A stretch of 9,052 bases of DNA from an uncultured Bacteroidaceae bacterium (GTDB taxonomy: Bacteria; Bacteroidota; Bacteroidia; Bacteroidales; Bacteroidaceae): NCBI GenBank assembly GCA_904501775.1, contig CAJGCJ010000077.1, positions 1-9,052 on the forward strand, read 5' to 3'. Below, piece after piece: positions 1 through 5,116 of the stretch. Each line of letters begins with the position of its first letter. Position 1 is the stretch's first letter. The translations under genes were made by a program, and so were the position numbers. The notes under the pieces are model-generated. The model saw nothing but the letters and a program-made list of their open reading frames with translations, was not told the origin of the DNA and ran no database searches.

Positions 1-3
1 AAC

Positions 4-128
4 GTAAAATGATTACGCCTTTTTTTGGGTGTTGCGGATCTCCCTCAGTTAGCCACTTGTTAAGACAAGTGTCTAACTATCGGTTAAACATCCCTCACAC
101 TGTTTCCAAAAAAAGTCTATCATTTTAC
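4..128. repeat. Large imperfect palindrome, MITE-like foldback
   Basis: The two halves are imperfect reverse complements. The outer arm gtaaaatgat (4-13) pairs with 119-128 with no mismatch. The next arm ctttttttgg (19-28) pairs exactly with 106-115. The middle parts are partly similar, and the core gttag (48-52) plus cacttgt (54-60) pairs with acaagtg (65-71) plus ctaac (73-77) around a taag loop with one mismatch. Arms of about 60 bases with almost no spacer are typical of miniature inverted-repeat elements or of a long RNA hairpin. There is no transposase. No target-site duplication can be tested because only three bases lie to the left. The plus strand can be read as a 40-codon frame (9-131), and the minus strand is open off the left edge (about 76 to 2); both may be by-products of the palindrome. 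Confidence 0.6.
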
Positions 129-223
129 TAATTTTCCTATGCGCATCAATGAGCCTATCAATGATTTGCGATCCTTGCGATGCAGCGGAGAATGGCTTCG
201 TGTTTATTATTTGCTATAGTGAT

Positions 224-246
224 GCAGCGGATATGTTATCCGCTGC
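224..246. repeat. Perfect 10-bp hairpin with 3-base loop
   Basis: The arms gcagcggata (224-233) and tatccgctgc (237-246) are exact reverse complements around the loop tgt. The left arm lies in the second copy of the direct repeat gatgcagcgga, whose first copy is at 179-189 and has no opposing arm. No T-run follows on either strand, so this is not a standard intrinsic terminator. It could be a protein-binding dyad, a piece of a dispersed repeat, or an RNA processing structure. The structure is certain; its role is unknown. Confidence 0.55.
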
Positions 247-300
247 AAAATGAGTGTTAGGGTTTGTAACCCGAAATGATTTAGGGGATTGCAATTGACG

Positions 301-370
301 GCACAAGCTAATAGCACACCACGCGGTACGAACTGCGTCCGTACTTCGCGTGACTAACTGCTGCTTGTGT
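301..370 (-). other. Two-stem structure abutting the nucleotidyltransferase stop codon
   Basis: An outer stem of seven standard pairs plus one G-T pair joins gcacaagc (301-308) to gcttgtgt (363-370). Inside it, cacgcg (320-325) pairs with cgcgtg (347-352) and gtacg (326-330) with cgtac (340-344), leaving a two-base bulge (345-346) and a nine-base loop. On the minus strand this folds directly after the coding region and touches the first base of the stop codon (370-372). With no U-run behind it, a role as a 3'-end stabiliser or Rho-linked terminator is more plausible than intrinsic termination. It could equally be a dispersed repeat. Confidence 0.5.
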
Positions 371-1179
371 CATCGATTGGTTTGAACAAATTCCTCGGCA
401 GGTTTAAGTGCGTCAAGTTTACCTACATCAATAAATTCAAGATTAGAAGCTACTACACCAAATATAGGATATTTGGATGCTGCCCACATATAAAAGCTCA
501 TAATGGGGAAACGTACGCCCGATTCAGGATCTACAGCCAAGCCTTTCTCCTGAACATACTGCTGCATCAGTTCAAGCACCTTATCGCTGAGTATATGTAT
601 TCCCGAGAATCCTAAAGCCCTGCACTCTTTAGGCTCAATATCGGGGGATGTCACATGAAAATCGCCACTATCGGTGTTGAGCCAACCTACAAGGCGCATA
701 TCGTCGGGGTTAAAGAGCAGATAGCGCGAAGTTTTTCTATCGCTCACCAACAGTGAGGCTAAAGCATCGTCGCGCACCTGCGAAACAAACCAATCGATGT
801 CACAGTTCGAGAGTATATCTACATTATGGATAAGGAAATGTCCGCAACCTTGCAGGAAGCGTCTTGCATGCAGCACCGCTCCGCCCGTCTCAAGCAGCTG
901 TTTACGTTCGTCACTTATCTCCATAAGCATTTTGTTATCCTTATCATCGCGCGATGTGGTAATCCACTGCTCTTCATCTATCCATTTCTCTATCTTATCG
1001 GCAAAATAATGGATATTTACAACAGCCTCGTCAATGCCGCATGAGTACAACTTATGCGCTACATGATATATAAGAGGCTTACCGCACACCGGGACAAGAG
1101 CCTTAGGTAATGTATCGGTAAGGGGTTTTAACCGGGTACCAAGACCGGCTGCAAAAATCATTGCTTTCATATATGTCAT
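370..1179 (-). CDS. Sugar-phosphate nucleotidyltransferase, MurU-like
   Basis: This is a 269-residue cytoplasmic enzyme of the NTP_transferase family, which joins a nucleotide to a sugar 1-phosphate and releases pyrophosphate. The N-terminal signature reads AAGLGTRLKPLTD (10-22) followed by the PKALVPV segment (25-31), the nucleotide-binding loop and its catalytic lysine region. ETGG (97-100) and the metal-binding NVD (119-121) follow. The length and the lack of a hexapeptide-repeat tail fit the short single-domain forms such as MurU (MurNAc-1-phosphate uridylyltransferase) and short mannose-1-phosphate guanylyltransferases. The substrate cannot be read from the sequence. No AmgK-type kinase, the usual partner of MurU, lies next to it in this window. 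The start may be the Met at 1177-1179 or the one at 1168-1170. The latter gives the family's usual opening MKAMIFAAG. It is transcribed alone from its own promoter as far as can be seen. Confidence 0.88.
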   Translation of the reverse strand: MTYMKAMIFAAGLGTRLKPLTDTLPKALVPVCGKPLIYHVAHKLYSCGIDEAVVNIHYFADKIEKWIDEEQWITTSRDDKDNKMLMEISDERKQLLETGGAVLHARRFLQGCGHFLIHNVDILSNCDIDWFVSQVRDDALASLLVSDRKTSRYLLFNPDDMRLVGWLNTDSGDFHVTSPDIEPKECRALGFSGIHILSDKVLELMQQYVQEKGLAVDPESGVRFPIMSFYMWAASKYPIFGVVASNLEFIDVGKLDALKPAEEFVQTNR

Positions 1180-1204
1180 TTATTGTAATAATCAAAAACA
1201 GAGA

Positions 1205-1236
1205 CAAATGTAACGAATATTATCAAGCAAAACCAA
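1205..1236 (-). promoter_or_regulatory. Bacteroidetes-type promoter for the nucleotidyltransferase
   Basis: Read on the minus strand, TTG (1234-1236) is followed after 21 bases by TACATTTG (1205-1212). This matches the Bacteroidetes primary-sigma pattern TTG, 19-21 bases, TAnnTTTG. The predicted transcript would start near 1198 and have a short leader of roughly 20-30 bases, depending on which Met is used. No Shine-Dalgarno sequence is visible, as is usual in this phylum. Confidence 0.6.
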
Positions 1237-1281
1237 TTTAAAGCGACACTGTTTGCACACTTTTAAAACTATCTTAAAATA

Positions 1282-1314
1282 GTTGCTATCTTCGACCATT
1301 TTCAGTACCTTCGC
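1282..1314 (+). promoter_or_regulatory. Bacteroidetes-type promoter for the envelope operon
   Basis: GTTG (1282-1285) is followed after 20 bases by TACCTTCGC (1306-1314), one base away from the TAnnTTTG consensus. Transcription would begin near 1320, giving a very short A-rich leader before the ATG at 1336. The -33 element is overlapped by a 6-bp dyad, aactat (1267-1272) / atagtt (1279-1284). A direct repeat ctatctt occurs at 1269-1275 and 1286-1292. Either could be an operator, but both are short enough to be chance. The five plus-strand genes have no gap large enough for another obvious promoter, so this one probably serves all of them. Confidence 0.6.
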
Positions 1315-1335
1315 ACGAATAAATAAAAAAGCAAA

Positions 1336-1872
1336 ATGTCGACAACGGATAACAATAACACATTCTATCAGAAAGCTATGCAGTGTGGAACACTGCTTGG
1401 TCTGTTGTGGATTACAATGTATGCATCTTGTGTATTGGGATTATCAGGCGGCAATCCGTTTTTCATAATACTGTTTATTGCGCTTAATATATTATCGCCA
1501 TTCTATGCCGGTTATTTGACAACAAAATACCGTCGTGCCTTCTGCGACAACACCCTCACTTACGGCAAAGCATTAATCTTTGTATTCACAATGTATGTAT
1601 GTGCATCACTCCTATCGGCTGTGGCACACTTTGTTTACTTTGAGTTCCTCGACAACGGCTTCTTTATGCAGATGCTTTTGGAGATGAAAAAAATAATGGA
1701 AGGCAACCCCCAACAGTTCAAGGAACTCAGCAGTGAATTCGGCGAGGCAGTAACACAACTGACAAGTTTAGGCACACGCGACATAGTAATAAACATTCTA
1801 TTGTCAAACATAAACAACGGAATGTTATTATCATTAATAATTGCCCTTTTTGTAAAACGAAACAACTCTTGA
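1336..1872 (+). CDS. DUF4199 family membrane protein
   Basis: This 178-residue inner-membrane protein has four likely membrane segments at about 15-35, 41-62, 78-104 and 149-173. A mostly polar stretch rich in Glu and Gln (about 115-145) lies between the last two. The overall plan and the FEFLDNG segment after the third helix match the DUF4199 family, which is common in Bacteroidota and has no assigned biochemical role. It is the first gene of the operon, and only nine bases separate it from the GT2 glycosyltransferase. That pairing is familiar in this phylum and suggests that the two proteins work together, perhaps as a small membrane partner of the transferase. The ATG lies in an A-rich context just behind the promoter. 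Recognition is by layout and local resemblance, without a profile search. Confidence 0.8.
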   Translation: MSTTDNNNTFYQKAMQCGTLLGLLWITMYASCVLGLSGGNPFFIILFIALNILSPFYAGYLTTKYRRAFCDNTLTYGKALIFVFTMYVCASLLSAVAHFVYFEFLDNGFFMQMLLEMKKIMEGNPQQFKELSSEFGEAVTQLTSLGTRDIVINILLSNINNGMLLSLIIALFVKRNNS

Positions 1873-1881
1873 ACCCCGCAT

Positions 1882-2832
1882 ATGGATATATCTGTAATAA
1901 TACCGTTATATAATGAATCTGAATCGTTGCCCGAGCTCACCGAATGGATTGAGCGTGTGATGAAAGAGAACAATTTCACATACGAGGTAATATTCATCAA
2001 CGACGGAAGCACCGATGATTCATGGAGCATAATTGAGAAACTGCATCAAAAGAACTGTTGTATACATGGCATAAAGTTCCGACGCAACTATGGCAAGTCA
2101 CCCGCCCTCTATTGTGGATTTGAAAGAGCCGCAGGCGATGTTGTCATAACCATGGATGCCGACCTTCAAGACTCGCCCGATGAGATCCCTACATTGTACA
2201 AGATGGTTATAGAAGAGGGCTATGACCTTGTATCGGGATACAAGAAGAAACGCTACGACCCACTAAGCAAGACAATACCTACCAAACTGTTTAACGCAAC
2301 GGCACGCCTTGTATCGGGCATAAAAAACCTGCACGATTTCAACTGCGGACTGAAAGCCTACAAGAACGAGGTTGTGAAGAGCATTGAAGTTTACGGTGAC
2401 ATGCACCGCTACATCCCCTACCTTGCCAAGAATGCAGGATATACAAAGATAGGCGAACACATCGTACAGCATCAGGCACGCAAATACGGTAGCAGCAAGT
2501 TCGGCATAAACCGTTTCTTCCATGGCTACCTCGATCTTATGTCGTTGTGGTTCCTGTCGCATTTCAGCTACCGCCCAATGCACATATTCGGCCTATGGGG
2601 TTCGTTGGTATTCTTCTTAGGATTCATCTCGGCAGTAATTCTGGGAGCCAATAAGCTATATGCGCTTGCCGAAGGCATTCCCTTCAGACTGGTTACCGAC
2701 TCTCCCTATTTCCACATATCACTGGCCATGATGATAATAGGAACACAACTGTTCCTGACGGGCTTCATCGCAGAGCTGGTAAGCCGCACATCGCAAGAGC
2801 GCAACAAATACAACATCGCAAAAGAGGTATAA
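1882..2832 (+). CDS. GT2 glycosyltransferase, DPM1/GtrB-like, membrane-anchored
   Basis: This 316-residue family 2 glycosyltransferase has a GT-A fold at residues 1-220: the opening VIIPLYNE (5-12), the nucleotide-binding NDGSTDD (40-46), the metal-binding DAD (92-94) within DADLQD, and an acceptor-side HDFNCGLKAY segment (151-160). The catalytic domain is followed by two membrane helices (about 235-257 and 277-299). This is the arrangement of bacterial polyprenyl-phosphate sugar transferases such as GtrB and ArnC and of the DPM1 group. These enzymes transfer a sugar from a nucleotide sugar to undecaprenyl phosphate on the cytoplasmic face of the membrane. Which sugar is used cannot be told. 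It probably shares a transcript with the DUF4199 gene ahead and the lipoprotein gene behind, whose ATG begins after a single base. The family assignment is firm; lipid phosphate as acceptor is inferred from the architecture. Confidence 0.92.
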   Translation: MDISVIIPLYNESESLPELTEWIERVMKENNFTYEVIFINDGSTDDSWSIIEKLHQKNCCIHGIKFRRNYGKSPALYCGFERAAGDVVITMDADLQDSPDEIPTLYKMVIEEGYDLVSGYKKKRYDPLSKTIPTKLFNATARLVSGIKNLHDFNCGLKAYKNEVVKSIEVYGDMHRYIPYLAKNAGYTKIGEHIVQHQARKYGSSKFGINRFFHGYLDLMSLWFLSHFSYRPMHIFGLWGSLVFFLGFISAVILGANKLYALAEGIPFRLVTDSPYFHISLAMMIIGTQLFLTGFIAELVSRTSQERNKYNIAKEV

Positions 2833-2833
2833 G

Positions 2834-3319
2834 ATGAAAAGAATCATAGGAATATCATTTGCCATTCTCGTCTTCGCACTTTTAACAGGCTGCGACAACG
2901 GTGGCGACTGTAATATAAATAACGTATCATATTACAGGACTATCTTTTATAATATAGACAGCGATACCGGCAAAGAGGTAAAGCACCAGTTCCCCGAGGT
3001 AGTGAATGTATCGCTTGTGGTAAACGGCAACGACTCGACCGTAGTGAATAACATGACCGATGCAACCGACCTTGCATTGCCCATGTGCTACACACAAGAG
3101 TGCGACACCGTAATAATAGAGTTTGGCAACATCACTGACAGCATGTTTGTAAAGCACACCAATATACCATATTTCATATCGATGGATTGCGGCACAGGCA
3201 TGTACCACATGATAACAGGTGTCGACCATACAAACAACCTTATAGACTCGGTTGCAGTAGTATATAAACAAGTAAATTTCGACTCACATGAGAACATTAA
3301 GCTATATATTGCTCAGTAG
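2834..3319 (+). CDS. DUF6452-like lipoprotein
   Basis: This 161-residue exported lipoprotein has a basic start (MKR), a hydrophobic core (4-17) and the lipobox LTGC, with Cys20 as the lipidated residue. The mature part is small and mostly beta-type. It has four further cysteines (26, 85, 90, 119) and a conserved-looking C-terminal half around CGTGMYHMITG (119-129) ending in ENIKLYI. This fits the DUF6452 family of Bacteroidales, recognised here by memory of its form and by its position just ahead of a DUF6048-type gene. No function is known. The acidic residues after Cys20 (DNGGD) may act as a surface-export signal, but they are not the classic one. The last 32 bases overlap the next gene in a different frame, so translation of the two is probably coupled. 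Confidence 0.75.
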   Translation: MKRIIGISFAILVFALLTGCDNGGDCNINNVSYYRTIFYNIDSDTGKEVKHQFPEVVNVSLVVNGNDSTVVNNMTDATDLALPMCYTQECDTVIIEFGNITDSMFVKHTNIPYFISMDCGTGMYHMITGVDHTNNLIDSVAVVYKQVNFDSHENIKLYIAQ

Positions 3320-3980
3320 TCTTATACTACTACAGCCTGTCATGAGCCTTGCACAACAGACCGGCGACAAGAAGAACGTTGTAACAGGCAATATACTCGA
3401 TTTTCGCGGGATAAGCGTTTCTACCGACATTCTGGGCTATGCCTACACACTGCTCGAGGATTACATGAGTGGAGAAATTGCAATAGAGGCCAACTTGGGT
3501 AACAAATACTATCCTGTATTTGAGATGGGATATGGTACATGCGACTTTACCGACGAGACTTTCGGAATATCATATAAATCGGGAGCTCCATACTACCGCA
3601 TAGGACTGAACTACAACTTCAACAACAAGATAGGAGAAGCACCTCGCAACAGCTACATATATGCATTGGGACGTTTTGCCTTCACACGTGCAAAGTATGA
3701 TGTATGCACACCTCCCATACACGACCCTGTATGGGGTGGCGAAGTATCGCTCGACCTCACCGATGTAAACGGATATTACAGCTGGGCCGAGTTTGGTGTT
3801 GGTGTAAACGTAAAGATATGGAAGAACCTGCGAATGGGCTGGAGCATACGATATAAGGCACGACTCAACCAAGTGACAGGAAACAACTCAAGAATGTGGT
3901 ATGTACCCGGATTTGGCAACAGCCGTCACACCACATTCGGTGGAACATACAGCATCATCTACAACATACCATTCAAATAA
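3288..3980 (+). CDS. DUF6048-like secreted or outer-membrane beta protein
   Basis: This 230-residue protein has a signal peptide (hydrophobic 5-19, likely cut after SLA at residue 22). The mature protein alternates aromatic and glycine-rich strands (for example YYRIGLNYNF, YYSWAEFGVGV, MGWSIRYKARL, GGTYSIIYNIPF) and ends in a phenylalanine-lysine beta signal. This resembles a small outer-membrane beta-barrel and the DUF6048 family of Bacteroidales, whose function is unknown. The start at 3288 lies inside the lipoprotein gene. It is preferred because the next Met (residue 19) would remove most of the signal peptide. Pairing with a DUF6452-type lipoprotein gene recurs in this order of bacteria, so a shared outer-membrane complex is a reasonable inference. 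Confidence 0.75.
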   Translation: MRTLSYILLSSLILLQPVMSLAQQTGDKKNVVTGNILDFRGISVSTDILGYAYTLLEDYMSGEIAIEANLGNKYYPVFEMGYGTCDFTDETFGISYKSGAPYYRIGLNYNFNNKIGEAPRNSYIYALGRFAFTRAKYDVCTPPIHDPVWGGEVSLDLTDVNGYYSWAEFGVGVNVKIWKNLRMGWSIRYKARLNQVTGNNSRMWYVPGFGNSRHTTFGGTYSIIYNIPFK

Positions 3981-3986
3981 TATTTT

Positions 3987-4979
3987 ATGAAACCTTGGAA
4001 AATTATATTCCTCATATTCCTTGTTGTTGCATCGGTAATGGTAATAGCAAACGAGCCGCCCTACCTCAACAACAAAGGCTATATATTCGGCACATATTAT
4101 AACATAAGCTACAAGCACAAGGAGGATGTACAGAACAAGATTGAAGAGTGCCTGAGAACTGTAGACAAGTCACTCTCGCCATTCAACAAACAGTCGGTGA
4201 TAACTGCGATAAACAACAACACCGACATAACACCCGACTCACTTTTCACACATGTCTTTTTACTTGCACAGGATATCTCATCAAAGACAGATGGAGCATT
4301 CGACATCACAGTAGCTCCATTGGTAAACGCTTGGGGATTCGGTTTCAAGGAGGGATACAGAGTAGACAGCACCACTGTAGACTCGCTGAAGCAGTACATC
4401 GGATACAAGAATGTGACTCTTAAGGACGGCAATATTATAAAGAAACATGCCCAGACGATGCTCGATTGCAGTGCCATTGCAAAGGGCTACGGATGCGACC
4501 GTGTAGCGCAGCTATTCAATTCACTCGGGATAGAGAACTACATGATAGAGATTGGAGGTGAGGTTGTTGCTAAGGGCAAGAACAACAAATCGATGCCGTG
4601 GAGCATTGGTATCAACAAACCCACTGAGGACAAGGAGGGAACAAACACCCAACTACAGGAGATTCTGCATATAAGCGGAAAGAGCCTTGCCACATCGGGC
4701 AACTACCGTAACTTCCGTTACGAGAATGGCCGTAAGCTATCGCACACTATTGACCCCAAGAGCGGATATCCAGTAGAGCACAACCTGTTATCGGCAACTG
4801 TAATAGCAGACAACTGTGCAACAGCCGATGCCTTTGCCACATCATTCATGGTTATGGGATTGGAACGTGCTATCGAAGTATGCAAAGAGAATAATCTTGA
4901 AGCATATTTCATATACAGCAATGAGGACGGTTCAATAGCTGTACATGAGACCGAGGGAATGAAAAGATACCACAAATAA
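3987..4979 (+). CDS. apbE: FAD:protein FMN transferase ApbE
   Basis: This 330-residue enzyme moves FMN from FAD onto a Thr or Ser of target proteins such as NqrB/NqrC and RnfD/RnfG, working outside the cytoplasmic membrane with magnesium. The family landmarks appear in order: GTYY (35-38), SPFN (64-67), DITVAPLVNAWGFG (106-119), LDCSAIAKGYGCDRV (159-173), EIGGEV (188-193), SHTIDPKSGYP (252-262) and CATADAFATS (277-286), in which Asp281 is the expected metal ligand. The N terminus has a hydrophobic segment (5-20) followed by a possible signal-peptidase I site after A21. No cysteine is present there, so it does not look like the lipoprotein form of ApbE found in many relatives. It starts six bases after the previous stop and is the last gene of the operon. 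Neither secreted protein of the operon shows an obvious flavinylation motif, so its target is probably encoded elsewhere. Confidence 0.93.
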   Translation: MKPWKIIFLIFLVVASVMVIANEPPYLNNKGYIFGTYYNISYKHKEDVQNKIEECLRTVDKSLSPFNKQSVITAINNNTDITPDSLFTHVFLLAQDISSKTDGAFDITVAPLVNAWGFGFKEGYRVDSTTVDSLKQYIGYKNVTLKDGNIIKKHAQTMLDCSAIAKGYGCDRVAQLFNSLGIENYMIEIGGEVVAKGKNNKSMPWSIGINKPTEDKEGTNTQLQEILHISGKSLATSGNYRNFRYENGRKLSHTIDPKSGYPVEHNLLSATVIADNCATADAFATSFMVMGLERAIEVCKENNLEAYFIYSNEDGSIAVHETEGMKRYHK

Positions 4980-5058
4980 GATTGAAACAGAGTTGCATAG
5001 AAGCATCTTGAACGACTTGAAATAGCGTGCAAGGGTATTTCCCTTTGAGTTCAGAAAC

Positions 5059-5096
5059 AATTAAAGCAGTTATCCGCATGGATAACTGCTTTAATT
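5059..5096. terminator. Two-way intrinsic terminator between convergent genes
   Basis: The arms 5059-5075 and 5080-5096 form a perfect 17-bp stem around the loop gcat. The base of the stem is A-rich on the left and T-rich on the right (tttaattt), so it can end transcripts from both sides: apbE on the plus strand and the Nfn-type gene on the minus strand. The rest of the 137-base gap (4980-5058 and 5097-5116) shows nothing beyond a weak 5-bp stem (5031-5035 / 5041-5045). Confidence 0.85.
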
Positions 5097-5116
5097 TATA
5101 ATAGAATTTCTTCTGA

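Larger units (their letters stand above)
1..369. other. Gene-free, inverted-repeat-rich intergenic stretch
   Basis: This stretch lies beyond the 3' end of the minus-strand nucleotidyltransferase gene and runs off the left edge. I see no convincing protein gene, tRNA or rRNA in it. It contains a 125-base foldback (4-128), short direct repeats (atcaatga at 145-152 and 157-164; ttgcgat at 166-172 and 175-181; gatgcagcgga at 179-189 and 221-231), a perfect hairpin (224-246), a small hairpin (gggtt 260-264 / aaccc 268-272) and a two-stem structure (301-370). None of the hairpins is followed on either strand by a clear T-run, so no ordinary intrinsic terminator is visible for the gene to the right. 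The density of repeats suggests remnants of small mobile or repetitive elements, but this is inference. Confidence 0.6.

Noticed and set aside
9..131. 40-residue plus-strand ORF and a minus-strand open frame in the left foldback
   Set aside because: They are too short to support as genes. Both lie within the palindrome, the minus frame runs off the window, and no promoter or known domain is visible. They are kept only as a remark under the repeat.
224..246. Intrinsic terminator for the nucleotidyltransferase gene
   Set aside because: The hairpin is perfect, but no T-run follows on the minus strand and it is over 120 bases beyond the stop codon.
1..369. CRISPR array or tRNA in the repeat-rich left end
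   Set aside because: The repeats are short, irregularly spaced and occur only twice each. No cloverleaf with a T-loop or anticodon arm can be built.
1635..2030. Minus-strand frame of 131 codons across the DUF4199/GT2 junction
   Set aside because: It covers the end of one gene and the start of another on the opposite strand, with no recognisable domain. It is a shadow frame.
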